A DNA stretch of 64,000 bases from Elusimicrobiota bacterium (GCA_027451985.1 DAIDHS010000011.1:1-64000); one strand, 5' to 3'. Positions 33,395-41,109 are shown, numbered from the stretch's first letter. Notes: a model not told the origin generated them from the sequence alone. Made by a program: numbers and translations.

Positions 33395-33428
33395 AAAACC
33401 CTGGTCCAAAAGGCCAGGGTTTTTCTTT
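33395..33428 (+). terminator. intrinsic terminator after the tRNA (element side)
   Basis: AAAACCCTGG, a 9-base loop and CCAGGGTTTT form a 10-bp stem followed by TCTTTT. It lies inside the presumed integrated element and now terminates the tRNA transcript. Confidence 0.82.
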
Positions 33429-33472
33429 TGCGAAACCCTCGCCACACCACAAGGTTAGTTGGGGGTCAAAAC

Positions 33473-33703
33473 ATGAAAAAGACGCTCGCGTTCAAGCCTG
33501 CCGGACAATTTGAAGTAACACTAGGTTCGGCCTCGGAGGCTTTTCGGCTTCGCTGCCAGGCCCAGCATCTCTCGCCCGCCACCATCCATTGGTACAAGCA
33601 AATCCTCAAGCTCTTCGGTCGATTCCTGGAGGAATATGGCGTTACCCTCGTGCGCGACGTGACGCCCACTCTCCTGCGCGAGGTATCGGGCACGATTCAT
33701 TAA
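33473..33703 (+). pseudogene. truncated tyrosine integrase, N-terminal SAM-like domain only
   Basis: A 76-residue fragment starting MKKTLAFKPAGQFEVTLGSA, with GGGGG 9 bases upstream. The core-binding (SAM-like) signature of phage integrases is clear: LRCQAQHLSPATIHWYKQIL, then LFGRFLEEYGVTLVRDVTPT and LLREVSG. A stop follows immediately. The R-H-x-x-H-Y catalytic domain is not found in any frame before the right repeat. It lies about 110 bases from the tRNA 3' end, the expected position of the integrase gene in an integrated element. Confidence 0.75.
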
Positions 33704-33750
33704 GCGCCGTAACTCGGCCAAAGCCTTTCAAGGTCATTGCGAGCTTCGTG

Positions 33751-34122
33751 AACACGGTAAAACACGGCACCCACGGCAAGGGGTTCCTAAGCACCCGGGT
33801 CCACAGTGTTGTGATACAAGCGCTGAAGCGTGGTCCTCAACCGTCGGCTTCCGATCCCATTCACGATGCCGGACTGCTGATCAATTATGACGGCGAACTT
33901 TTCCACGCTTCTGAACTTGCGTCGAAGGCGATCTTCGCTTGGATCGCCTGCTTTGCGGATCAGCCGATGAATCCATTCAAGGACTTCGAAGCAAGGATTA
34001 AAGGGCTGAACGAGAAGACCACGGTGCTCTATGTTTATCAGCTAGAAATTCCAAAGGCCCTCGCTCAACAAGCTAAGGCAGATTCTGAGGCGCGGAAAAA
34101 TATTGGGCGGCCAGCCAAGTAA
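33751..34122 (+). CDS. unknown ORF within the element remnant
   Basis: The track ORF begins at 33589, but its first part overlaps the integrase fragment and looks non-coding. A GTG near 33751 (V-N-T-V-K-H-G-T-H-G-K-G) is a possible start, giving about 123 residues. The plausible protein part is DAGLLINYDGELFHASELAS, then FKDFEARIKGLNEKTTVLYV, and it ends NIGRPAK. I recognise no family. It may be a passenger gene of the element or the tail of a disrupted gene. Confidence 0.35.
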   Translation, partial: NTVKHGTHGKGFLSTRVHSVVIQALKRGPQPSASDPIHDAGLLINYDGELFHASELASKAIFAWIACFADQPMNPFKDFEARIKGLNEKTTVLYVYQLEIPKALAQQAKADSEARKNIGRPAK

Positions 34123-34268
34123 CCGTCTGAGCGAAAAAGGTGGCGCGCGAAAGCTGACCGTGTTATACTCTTCTCCAGGACCACTAGGTTGAGTCGTTCA
34201 ACCGAGTGATTGCGAGGCCCGGTTCTCGACGGAGAGAAGTGGTTTTCTCGTCGAGAAAAACGGGTGAA

Positions 34269-34314
34269 GCTCATAACCTTGAGGTCGCTGGTTCAAATCC
34301 AGCCCCCGCAACCA
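34269..34314 (+). repeat. 46-bp direct repeat, right copy (truncated tRNA 3' half)
   Basis: Identical to 33318-33363. It is preceded by CGGGTGAA rather than the tRNA 5' half, so it is not a functional tRNA. It is followed at once by the strong terminator at 34336, probably the original tRNA terminator displaced by integration. Confidence 0.92.
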
Positions 34315-34335
34315 GTTTTAGTCCTTAGTCTCTAC

Positions 34336-34373
34336 GAGAAACCCCCGGCCTTAAGGCCGGGGGTTTCTCTTTT
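34336..34373 (+). terminator. strong bidirectional-looking terminator
   Basis: GAGAAACCCCCGGCC, loop TTAA and GGCCGGGGGTTTCTC form a perfect 15-bp stem, followed by TTTTG on the plus strand. It lies 22 bases after the right tRNA repeat and also about 25 bases downstream of the minus-strand lipoprotein gene, so it may serve both. Confidence 0.82.
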
Positions 34374-34399
34374 GCCCTAAACCTTCCCTTCAGACAAGT

Positions 34400-34789
34400 T
34401 CAATGGCTGGCAGGCGCGGTCGAAACCGGTTTGGACGCCGCAGGCGGAGCAACCGTGCTTGGCTTGGAGTCCGTAGGTGCGGAAGCGGCGGAGGCAGGCG
34501 CACTATCCGTTTTTTGCTGCGCGAGGCGGTCCATCGCTGAGGTGATGCCGGCCTGGGCCTGAACCAGATCCGACTTTAAGTCGGAAATCAGATTCGCCAA
34601 CTGCTTTTTCGTCTCGGCCAGATCGGAAGAAAGCTTGTCGTTTTTCTGCTGGAGCTTTACGTTGTCGGCTCGGGAGGCCTGCAGGCTTTGCGCGGTTTCC
34701 TGCTGTTGGCTTTGAAGCTTGCGGTACGTGCTTAGGCGCACGCAGCCGGTCATCGGGATGAGAACTGAGAGCAGCCAAAAACGTTTCAT
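34400..34789 (-). CDS. coiled-coil lipoprotein
   Basis: A 129-residue protein, MKRFWLLSVLIPMTGCVRLS, with a probable lipobox (MTGC, slightly atypical at -3). The mature region of about residues 20-90 is heptad-rich helix (LQSQQQETAQSLQASRADNV; LSSDLAETKKQLANLISDLK), followed by an Ala/Pro/Ser tail. It recalls small Lpp- or YgdR-like envelope lipoproteins, but I cannot name a family. A ribosome site (AGAGGAGG) precedes the ATG. It follows cbpM by about 38 bases. Confidence 0.7.
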   Translation of the reverse strand: MKRFWLLSVLIPMTGCVRLSTYRKLQSQQQETAQSLQASRADNVKLQQKNDKLSSDLAETKKQLANLISDLKSDLVQAQAGITSAMDRLAQQKTDSAPASAASAPTDSKPSTVAPPAASKPVSTAPASH

Positions 34790-34826
34790 GGTTGAGCCTC
34801 CTCTAAATTTTGATTGTCCGGCTATT

Positions 34827-35120
34827 CTATAATTTCTCAGGAGGAATTCGGTCGGAGCGCAGGAAATTTAACTCGCGCTCCAACTCGTCCATGTGCTCGC
34901 GCAGTTCGAGGATGATCTCAGCCGCGAAGACGTCGACCTGGAGCGCGCTGGAAATCCGATGCAGCGTGCGCAGGCGCGCCGCATCTCCGGCGGCGATGCC
35001 GGGATCCTCGCCCAGATGCTCTTCGAAGACGATTTCCTCCTCTAGACACTGCTCCAGGAACTCGGGCTCGACGCCCATCTTGGCAGCCACGGACTCGATT
35101 CTTTCACGGGAAAGATTCAT
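34827..35120 (-). CDS. cbpM: CbpM-like DnaJ-modulator (MerR-type fold)
   Basis: A 97-residue protein beginning [20 protein letters not shown], with a helical two-part structure ([36 protein letters not shown]). It resembles CbpM, which binds the J domain of CbpA and inhibits its co-chaperone and DNA-binding activities. The gene overlaps the dnaJ-like gene by 4 nt, the standard cbpA-cbpM arrangement. Assignment depends partly on this context. Confidence 0.75.
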   Translation of the reverse strand: MNLSRERIESVAAKMGVEPEFLEQCLEEEIVFEEHLGEDPGIAAGDAARLRTLHRISSALQVDVFAAEIILELREHMDELERELNFLRSDRIPPEKL

Positions 35121-36088
35121 TCCTCGGTCTCCCGCAGCTGTTCGTAGAGCCGGCGCGCTTTGTCGCTCAGAGGTTCCGGAATGTCGATGCGCGCCACGGC
35201 GTAGAGGTCGCCCCGCGCGCCGCCGCCTTTGGCCAGCCCCTTCCCGGGCACGCGAAAGGTGCGCCCGGAGTGCGTGCCGGCGGGGATGCGGATGCGCACG
35301 GGACCTTCAAGCGTCGCGATGCCCGCCTCGCCGCCCAAAGCCGCGGTCGAGGGTGACAAGGTGAGCGCCGTCTCGACGTCGCTGCCCGAGACCTTAAAGC
35401 GCGGGTGAGGCAGGAGCTTGACGCGCAGGAACAAGTCTCCTGCCTCCCGCGAGCCTTGGCCCGGCGAACCCTGGCCGCGCAGGCGCAGCTTCACGCCGTC
35501 GCCCACATGCTTGGGGAGGTGCGCGGTGATGGAACGCTGGCGCTGGAGTTCCCCCACGCCGCCGCAGGACGGGCAAAAACCGCGGCCGCGCCGCCCCGCG
35601 CCGCCGCAGGCGGGGCAGACTTCCGGCACGGCGATGGAAATCCTTTTGTCGCCGCCCGCAAAGGCGTCTTCGAGCGTCAACGGCAGTTCGGCCTCGATGT
35701 CCCGCCCAGTCTCGGGTTCGGTGGCGTAGGCGTCGGAGACGCCAAAGCCTCTGCGCCCCGCGCCGCCGAAAAGCTCCTCGAAAAAATCGCTGAATCCAGA
35801 GAAGGATTCGGCGCCGCGGCGCGGGCTTGGCTCCGGGCCGGGCCGCTGATGATGCGCGCTTTCCCAGCCGGGCCCGATTTGATCGTATTTGGCGCGTTTC
35901 TCCGGGTCGGAGAGCACCTCGTAGGCCTCGTTGATTTCCTTGAACTTCTCCCCGGCCTTGGCCTTGTGGGCCTCGCCGTGAAGGTCGGGATGGTGCTCCT
36001 TGGCCAAGCGGCGGTAGGCGCGCTTGATCTCATCGGCCGAGGCGTTCTTCTTGACGCCCAAAACCGCGTAGTAGTCCTTGTAATCCAT
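35117..36088 (-). CDS. DnaJ/CbpA-like co-chaperone with half zinc finger
   Basis: A 323-residue Hsp40. The J domain (residues 1-70) has the HPD motif ([20 protein letters not shown]) and [21 protein letters not shown] Gly/Phe-rich part follows ([20 protein letters not shown]). The zinc region holds only two CxxCGGxG motifs ([16 protein letters not shown]) instead of the four of classical DnaJ. The C-terminal substrate-binding domains include [20 protein letters not shown] and [20 protein letters not shown]. It stimulates DnaK ATPase and delivers substrates. It could be called CbpA-type with a remnant finger. Confidence 0.88.
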   Translation of the reverse strand: MDYKDYYAVLGVKKNASADEIKRAYRRLAKEHHPDLHGEAHKAKAGEKFKEINEAYEVLSDPEKRAKYDQIGPGWESAHHQRPGPEPSPRRGAESFSGFSDFFEELFGGAGRRGFGVSDAYATEPETGRDIEAELPLTLEDAFAGGDKRISIAVPEVCPACGGAGRRGRGFCPSCGGVGELQRQRSITAHLPKHVGDGVKLRLRGQGSPGQGSREAGDLFLRVKLLPHPRFKVSGSDVETALTLSPSTAALGGEAGIATLEGPVRIRIPAGTHSGRTFRVPGKGLAKGGGARGDLYAVARIDIPEPLSDKARRLYEQLRETEE

Positions 36089-36220
36089 GGCGCTGCGTTT
36101 GTCCCGCCTTTATTTTAGCAAGCAACGAAGCCTCCTGGCGCAAGCGCAGTACGGCCTGGACAGGTTTCCTGCGCTGCCCGTCCAGGCCGATCCTTAATTC
36201 CGCGCGCCTTCCTCGGCCGC

Positions 36221-36685
36221 CTATTCCACCTTGACGCTGATGCCGCGGCTCTTGGACGGCTCGGGCTTTGGCAAGGTCACCGTTAGCATGCCGTCCGCGT
36301 GGACGGCTTTGATCTGCTCGGGATGAATGTTCTCGGGCAGCAGGAACGACCGTTGAAAATACCCGTATTGCGTTTCGTGGCGCAGGCAGGTTTTGGTCTC
36401 CTCCTTCCTCTCCTGCTTGCGTTCGCCGGAGATGATGAGCGCACCGTTCTCAACGGATATCTTCACGTCTTCCTTTTTTACACCCGGTAGGGACGCCGTT
36501 ACGATATAGTTCTTGGCGTCCTGGTGGATGTCCACGCGCGGCGTCCAGGTCTTTGGCATGGGCATCGCGCGAACCATCGGAACTGTGGAGAAAAAGCTCT
36601 CCATCATGTCCGACAAAGTCGGGAAATCCCGAAAGGGATCCCACGTCTCGCGGCTTTCTCGCGTCTCCAACTCTTTCGTCGCCAT
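36221..36685 (-). CDS. small heat-shock protein Hsp20
   Basis: A 154-residue alpha-crystallin-domain chaperone from ATG 36685 (MATKELETRESRETWDPFRD), which has AGGAGG about 10 bases upstream. The track's upstream 52 residues are not supported. The alpha-crystallin domain includes PRVDIHQDAKNYIVTASLPG, KEDVKISVENGALIISGERK, and the terminal AVHADGMLTVTLPKPE. The C-terminal SRGISVKVE carries the I-x-V anchor motif. It holds unfolding proteins without ATP. The DnaJ-like gene lies downstream, but no CIRCE element was found. Confidence 0.93.
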   Translation of the reverse strand: MATKELETRESRETWDPFRDFPTLSDMMESFFSTVPMVRAMPMPKTWTPRVDIHQDAKNYIVTASLPGVKKEDVKISVENGALIISGERKQERKEETKTCLRHETQYGYFQRSFLLPENIHPEQIKAVHADGMLTVTLPKPEPSKSRGISVKVE

Positions 36686-36802
36686 AGTGACTCGCACCTC
36701 CTGTGCATCTTGGAATCTCGCAACGCTTGTTCCTACCCGGACCGATGCGCGCGATCCGGGGCCGGACGATCCGTTGCGATAGTGTGGGGTGAAGGCGCCG
36801 CC
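36686..36802 (+). other. region upstream of hsp20, nothing further recognised
   Basis: Apart from the hsp20 ribosome site, no ORF, convincing promoter or HrcA/CIRCE repeat is visible here. A weak GATAGT box at 36778-36783 could belong to the RNA candidate that follows. Confidence 0.3.
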
Positions 36803-36967
36803 GGAACTCCGCAGCGCAGAGAGTTCCCGCTCCGCAAACAAAAGCGGGTGGGCGTCGGGTCCGTCTCGGACCTGAGGCGTGGTGGCGGAACCGGCCAGCC
36901 TTCAGCGCGGCGAGAGCCGCGCGAAGGGCGCGGGCGGAGGGTTTAGACTCTCCGCCCGCCGATTTTT
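36803..36967 (+). ncRNA. candidate structured RNA with terminal intrinsic terminator
   Basis: There is no coding gene here. On the plus strand consecutive hairpins occur: GGAACTC...GAGTTCC (36803-36827), CGCT...AGCG within 36828-36846, TCGGGTCCG-TCT-CGGACCTGA (36855-36875), and CCTTC-A-GCGCGGC-GAGA-GCCGCGC-GAAGG (36899-36927), which has a GNRA-type GAGA loop. A 10-bp terminator stem follows (36930-36959), then GATTTTT. It matches no RNA I know (not tmRNA, SRP, RNase P or 6S by their key motifs). The 5' end is uncertain. Confidence 0.45.
36930..36967 (+). terminator. plus-strand intrinsic terminator
   Basis: GCGGGCGGAG, a 10-base loop and CTCCGCCCGC form a perfect stem, followed by CGATTTTT. 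The T-run lies only on the plus-strand side, although both flanking protein genes are on the minus strand. This is the main support for a plus-strand transcript here. Confidence 0.75.
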
Positions 36968-37018
36968 AAGGAGACGGGAAAGGAATTTGGGGCTTGCGGA
37001 TCAAGATCGGCCGCTGAA

Positions 37019-37405
37019 CTACATCTTGACCTTGAAGCGGCGGGGCGCGGAAATGGCGAACTTGCCGTTTTTCTTTTCCGCGCGGGCGGTCACCACGTGG
37101 GCGCCCGGCTTATACCCCTGCCAGTCGAACCACCAGAGGCCCAGAGACTCCCGGCAGGCCAGCCAGTCGCCGCCGTTGATGGAAACCTCCACCTTGGCGG
37201 TCTCGGGCGTGGCGACGCTGATGCGGTATGTGTAATAAGGGAAGAGCACGACTTCCGCGTCCTGGGGATAATCAACGCGGACTTCATCCGGCATTTTTCG
37301 GGCCGCAGTTCGCGCGCGCCCCGCTTTTTTTGCGGTTTTCACGGCCGCGACGGATCCTTCGCCGTTGCCGGCGGACGCCGCGCGTCGCGCTCCTTTCTTC
37401 ATCAT
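37019..37405 (-). CDS. small protein with basic N-terminus and Ig-like domain
   Basis: A 128-residue protein. Of three clustered ATGs, the one at 37405 (MMKKGARRAASAGNGEGSVA) is best spaced from the GGAGG site (8 bases). Residues 1-45 are Lys/Arg/Ala-rich and lack a signal peptide. Residues of about 50-125 form a beta-sandwich-like domain (DYPQDAEVVLFPYYTYRISV; VEVSINGGDWLACRESLGLW; GYKPGAHVVTARAEKKNGKF). The pattern resembles Ig-like or carbohydrate-binding modules that present aromatic residues. Function is unknown. Confidence 0.6.
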   Translation of the reverse strand: MMKKGARRAASAGNGEGSVAAVKTAKKAGRARTAARKMPDEVRVDYPQDAEVVLFPYYTYRISVATPETAKVEVSINGGDWLACRESLGLWWFDWQGYKPGAHVVTARAEKKNGKFAISAPRRFKVKM

Positions 37406-37455
37406 GTCCATGTCCTCCGTAATTGTCGCAACAAAATGTCCCACAAATTCGAGGG

Positions 37456-38523
37456 CTAGGCGATATTCCCCCACTCGAAAAGACCCAGGCGATCCTGCGG
37501 CCGTTGGAACGCCGCCGCGGAAAGCTGGGGCCAAGGCGCGTCCAAGCCCGAACGACGGCGGCTCAGCGTGAAGAGCGAGCTGATTTCCTCGGCCAGCGTC
37601 CCTTCGCCGCTCATGCGTCGGCCAAAGCGCGGATCCTGGAGTTGCCCTCCATGCAGAGCGCGGATTTGGCCGAGCACCTTGTCCTTGCGCTCGGGGAAGT
37701 GGCGCAGGAGCCAGTCCTCGAAGACGGCGGCGACCGCGCCCGGCAGGTGCGCTAAAATGTAGCCCGCGTGGCGCGCTCCAGCTTTGGCTGCGGCTTGCAA
37801 AATCGCCGGTATCTCATGGTCGTTTAAGCCCGGGATCACGGGAGCGACGTTGACGCCCACGGGCACGCCGGCTTGGGATAAAATCCGCACGGCCTCAAGA
37901 CGTTTTTCCGGGGTCGAAGCCCGCGGCTCCAAAAGGCGCGCCAGCCTGGCGTCGAGCGTGGTAATCGAAAGGCACGCGGTCGCGGCCTGGGCGCGCGCGA
38001 GTTCCGAAAGCACGTCCGCGTCGCGCGCGATGAGACGGTTTTTGGAGATGACCGAAACGGGGTTCTTGAATTCGTTCAAGACTTCCAGGCAGCGCCTGGT
38101 AATCTCCAGCTTGCGCTCCACGGGCTGGTAGGGGTCGGTTACGCCGCTTAAGGACAGCGTTTGCGGCCGCCAGCGAGGCGACGAGAGTTCCTTGCGCAAA
38201 AGTTCGGGCGCATCCTTCTTGACTATGATGCGGCTCTCGAAATCCAGCCCCGCCGAAAAGCCCAGATATTCGTGGAAAGGCCGGGCGTAGCAGTACGCGC
38301 AGCCGTGCTCGCAGCCGCGGTAGGGATTGAGCCCCGCGGAGAAGGGTACGTCCGGGCTGTCGTTCATTGAGATGACGCTGCGCGATGAGTCCGCGAAAAA
38401 CTGGGTTTTCGGGCTTGAACCCTCTTCGTTAAAATCCGCGTCGCGTTCGATCTCAATTCTATCGAAGCGGTTGGCAGGATTGACGGAGGCGCCGCGCCCG
38501 CGCAAGGACTCTTGGTTTTTCAT
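37456..38523 (-). CDS. PA0069-family radical SAM protein
   Basis: A 355-residue radical SAM protein. The 4Fe-4S cysteines are in LNPYRGCEHGCAYCYARPFH (CxxxCxxC) near residue 70. The TIM-barrel core has LSLSGVTDPYQPVERKLEIT and VGVNVAPVIPGLNDHEIPAI. It matches the spore photoproduct lyase-like/PA0069 (Rv2578c) group, whose reaction is not established. The conserved N-terminal leader (SLRGRGASVNPANRFDRIEI) is typical of that group. It is divergent from the universal stress protein gene. Confidence 0.87.
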   Translation of the reverse strand: MKNQESLRGRGASVNPANRFDRIEIERDADFNEEGSSPKTQFFADSSRSVISMNDSPDVPFSAGLNPYRGCEHGCAYCYARPFHEYLGFSAGLDFESRIIVKKDAPELLRKELSSPRWRPQTLSLSGVTDPYQPVERKLEITRRCLEVLNEFKNPVSVISKNRLIARDADVLSELARAQAATACLSITTLDARLARLLEPRASTPEKRLEAVRILSQAGVPVGVNVAPVIPGLNDHEIPAILQAAAKAGARHAGYILAHLPGAVAAVFEDWLLRHFPERKDKVLGQIRALHGGQLQDPRFGRRMSGEGTLAEEISSLFTLSRRRSGLDAPWPQLSAAAFQRPQDRLGLFEWGNIA

Positions 38524-38605
38524 GGCCGTGAGGGCATTTTATAAAAAGCCGGCCTCATCCGTTTGGGATCGCCGCTGCGGCCTGTTTGTTGCGGAACGAA
38601 AAGAT

Positions 38606-39472
38606 ATGAACATCCCGCACATTCCCCCTAAAAAGGTTCTCGTGCCTTTTGATTTCTCCACGGCCAGCCTCAATGCCTGGGACATGGCGCGCTCGCTTTC
38701 AGGCTCTTTGGGAGCGTCTTTGGAGGCGCTTTACGTCTACGAAATTCCCACCTACCCCGACTGCGTTCCGGTCGCCGCGCTTTCCCTGAGCGAGGAACTG
38801 CGGCGCAAACTTGTCGACGACATGCGCCGAGTGCTGGGCCAAGACGCCCGCGTGGAGGTGCGGCAAGGTTTGAGAGCCGAGAGCATCCTCGCCTTCGCGG
38901 TCGAGCGGAAAATCGATTGGATCGCGATGGGAACCCGCGGCCATGCAGGCGTCTCGCGGCTTATGTTCAGTTCCGTCGCGGAAAGCCTGGCGCGGCATTC
39001 GTCTGTGCCCATCCTGACGCTGCGCAAATCCTGGGCTCCAGTTAAGTCCATACTGGCGCCGATCAACTTCGCGCCTTATGCGCTCAAAGGCTTCTTCGCC
39101 GCGGCCGAACTCGCCCAGCGCTTGGGCGCGCGCTTCGACGTTTTGCGCGTAGCCGATGGGCGGCGCTGCGAGCCCGCGGAACGGGAGGTCTTTAACGATT
39201 TGGTCGACGAATTGCCGAAGTATTTTGCGGATAAAAAGCCGCGTTTTTTGTGCGGAACGGGCGAGCCCACGCGGCGCATCGTTTCAGCGGGGGTGGACTA
39301 CGATCTTGTCGTCCTGGTCGCGCACCGCAAGTCCATGTTCAAGGATGTAGCTCTCGGAACCACAGCAGAGCGGGTTTTGCGGCACTCCCTCACGCCCGTT
39401 TTGGCGATCCCCGATGCGGAAGAGCCGGTCACACTGCCGCGGGAGCGGCGACGGGCTTTGTTCTCGGGCTGA
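38606..39472 (+). CDS. tandem universal stress protein
   Basis: A 288-residue protein from ATG 38606 (MNIPHIPPKKVLVPFDFSTA); the track's upstream 93 residues are antisense to the radical SAM gene. It has two UspA domains. The first, residues of about 10-145, has IDWIAMGTRGHAGVSRLMFS-SVAE, close to the ATP-binding G-x2-G-x9-G-S/T pattern. The second, residues of about 150-280, has KSILAPINFAPYALKGFFAA and LVVLVAHRKSMFKDVALGTT. Usp proteins bind ATP or AMP and act in stress survival. The 3' end overlaps the convergent ManC-like gene by 44 bases. Confidence 0.88.
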   Translation: MNIPHIPPKKVLVPFDFSTASLNAWDMARSLSGSLGASLEALYVYEIPTYPDCVPVAALSLSEELRRKLVDDMRRVLGQDARVEVRQGLRAESILAFAVERKIDWIAMGTRGHAGVSRLMFSSVAESLARHSSVPILTLRKSWAPVKSILAPINFAPYALKGFFAAAELAQRLGARFDVLRVADGRRCEPAEREVFNDLVDELPKYFADKKPRFLCGTGEPTRRIVSAGVDYDLVVLVAHRKSMFKDVALGTTAERVLRHSLTPVLAIPDAEEPVTLPRERRRALFSG

Positions 39473-40385
39473 GCCCGGGCAACGCGCTTTGCGCGCCGAT
39501 GGACGAGAGCGTTTCCTGAATGCGCTCAGGCCTCCCCCAGTCCGACCAGTGCACGCCTGAAAGCGGCAGGACTATGCTCCATTCGGCCACGCGCGCCAGA
39601 AGGCCGCTCGAGAAATTAATCGCCGGCATGTCCCGGTAAACCAAATCGACGGCCTCGGGTTCTTCCTCCGTTCCAATCCATGGCCTTAGGGCGTCGAACC
39701 GGGAGATCATCCGCGGGTAAAGGATTTGCGCCATGTCCCAGAGCGCCGCGGCGCGCGCCACCACGATCATGGTATTCCAGAGCCCGCCTTGACGGCGCAA
39801 TTCCCTGGCTTCCTCCGGGGCGGGCTTCTCTCGAAAGCTTCGGACCAGGGAGGCGCGCGAGTCGGGGAGACGCGAACCGGGCGAGATCCAGCCGTAGTCC
39901 GCTTCGCAGTTCGAGGGCGCGGCTGCCAGAAGGATGATTTGTCCGGGTAGGAACTCGGCAAGCCGGAAAGCCTCGTCTAGCGCGTCCTGGAAACGCTCCT
40001 TGGGACGGATGAAGTGGTCCGAAGGCATGACGGCCACGAGCGCCTCGGGGTCTTGCGCCAGAACCGAAGTCAGGGGCAGAAACACGCCCGGCCCGGTATC
40101 GCAGCGTCTGGGCTGAGCGATAATGCGGCCGGGAGCCTTGAGCATCCGGGGCGATTGGAGGAACGGCTGGTGATGCCGGTTGACGACCGTGACGACGCGC
40201 GCGGCCCCGGCGGCCGCGGCCGCGCGATCCCAGGTGTGCTCAAGCATGGTGCGCCTTCCGGTGAAGGAGCAGTACTGCTTGGGGCGGGGCTGGCCCAGCC
40301 AGCCCTGGATGAAGGACTGCATGCGTTCCCCCTCGCCGCCGGCTAGGACGATGGCCCATCGCTGCCCCGTGCCTTCCAAGTTCAT
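39429..40385 (-). CDS. mannose-1-phosphate guanylyltransferase-like protein
   Basis: A 318-residue nucleotidyltransferase. The N-terminal signature is WAIVLAGGEGERMQSFIQGW with PRPKQYCSFTGRRTMLEHTW. Further motifs are ALVAVMPSDHFIRPKERFQD, ADYGWISPGS and SFREKPAPEEARELRRQGGL-WNT, in the order of ManC/GMP enzymes. It would make GDP-mannose or a related NDP-sugar for glycan synthesis. The usual C-terminal isomerase domain of bifunctional ManC is absent. The nucleotide preference is inferred. Confidence 0.8.
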   Translation of the reverse strand: MNLEGTGQRWAIVLAGGEGERMQSFIQGWLGQPRPKQYCSFTGRRTMLEHTWDRAAAAAGAARVVTVVNRHHQPFLQSPRMLKAPGRIIAQPRRCDTGPGVFLPLTSVLAQDPEALVAVMPSDHFIRPKERFQDALDEAFRLAEFLPGQIILLAAAPSNCEADYGWISPGSRLPDSRASLVRSFREKPAPEEARELRRQGGLWNTMIVVARAAALWDMAQILYPRMISRFDALRPWIGTEEEPEAVDLVYRDMPAINFSSGLLARVAEWSIVLPLSGVHWSDWGRPERIQETLSSIGAQSALPGLSPRTKPVAAPAAV

Positions 40386-40527
40386 GATTTCTCCCGCCGC
40401 CTTAAATCGATTGACTCCTGTCTGTCACGCAACGATTGCTCCATGTTCGCGAACGATCTTCCGCGTGCGATGGCCGAAGGCCTGGAACAAGCGTTGCGAT
40501 ACAAAATATGCCTCTAGGGAGACGCTT

Positions 40528-41109
40528 ATGCACGAGATCGGGAAGCTCTCTGTTATCGAAGCCATCCACCAGCGCCGCTCGGTGCGCGACTTCACGCCCA
40601 AGGAGGTGGAACGGGAAGCGGTGCGCAAGCTTCTGGAAGCCGCCGTCCGCGCGCCGAGCGCCTCCAACCGTCAGCCGTGGGCTTTCGCCGTCATTCAGGA
40701 CCGCGGCGTGCTGGCCGAATATTCGGCCGAAATCAAGGCGAGTTTTCCCCGTTCCTCGGAGAATGAGCGCTTTGAACTGCAGTACCGCGAGATGCTGGGG
40801 TTTCCAAATTTCAACGTCTTCTACAATGCCGGAACGCTCGTCGTCGTCTACGCGCACGGGCCGGCGCCCGGCCTGCTGGAGGAATGCTGTTTCGCGGCGG
40901 AGAACCTCATGCTGGCGGCCTGCGACTTGGGCTTGGGCACCTGCCCCATCGGCTTCGCGCGGCCGTGGTTCGATCTTCCGGCGACGAAGGCGCAATTGGG
41001 GATTCCAAGCCAGTATGAGGTCGTCCTGCCCATCGTGGTGGGCTATCCGGCGGCGCTGCCACCTGAGACCGAGCGCCGCGATCCGGAAATTCTGGTCTGG
41101 AAGCGCTAG
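40528..41109 (+). CDS. nitroreductase family protein
   Basis: A 193-residue FMN-dependent oxidoreductase from ATG 40528 (MHEIGKLSVIEAIHQRRSVR), preceded by AGGGAG. The FMN-binding start is RRSVRDFTPKEVEREAVRKL, then APSASNRQPWAFAVIQDRGV. The second FMN region is ENLMLAACDLGLGTCPIGFA, and it ends VVGYPAALPPETERRDPEIL. Such enzymes reduce nitro groups, quinones or other acceptors with NAD(P)H. The natural substrate is unknown. Its stop shares 4 bases with the convergent osmC-like gene. Confidence 0.9.
   Translation: MHEIGKLSVIEAIHQRRSVRDFTPKEVEREAVRKLLEAAVRAPSASNRQPWAFAVIQDRGVLAEYSAEIKASFPRSSENERFELQYREMLGFPNFNVFYNAGTLVVVYAHGPAPGLLEECCFAAENLMLAACDLGLGTCPIGFARPWFDLPATKAQLGIPSQYEVVLPIVVGYPAALPPETERRDPEILVWKR

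Larger units (their letters stand above)
33364..34268 (+). mobile_element. degraded integrated element in the tRNA-fMet gene
   Basis: About 905 bases bounded by the 46-bp direct repeats. It contains an integrase N-terminal fragment next to the tRNA, as is usual for tRNA-targeting elements, one unknown ORF, and short palindromic motifs near both ends (TTCTCGACGGAGA at 33375-33387 and 34223-34235; TTTTCTCG-T-CGAGAAAA at 34243-34259). No catalytic integrase domain remains, so it is an immobile remnant. Composition looks less GC-rich than the flanks by eye. Confidence 0.82.

Noticed and set aside
34269-34314. second tRNA-Met gene
   Set aside because: Only the 3' half is present; no acceptor 5' strand or D arm precedes it. 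It is an att-site repeat.
36152-36189. terminator between hsp20 and dnaJ
   Set aside because: A perfect 10-bp inverted repeat (CGGCCTGGAC/GTCCAGGCCG) exists, but no T-run follows on either strand, so termination is not supported.
36686-36780. CIRCE/HrcA operator upstream of hsp20
   Set aside because: No TTAGCACTC-N9-GAGTGCTAA-like inverted repeat is present.
38327-38605. N-terminal extension of the universal stress protein
   Set aside because: The 93 extra residues lie antisense to the radical SAM gene and lack Usp similarity; the protein proper starts at 38606.
40180-40527. N-terminal extension of the nitroreductase
   Set aside because: The extra 116 residues overlap the ManC-like gene in antisense and are Arg/Pro/Ala-rich; the real start with a ribosome site is at 40528.
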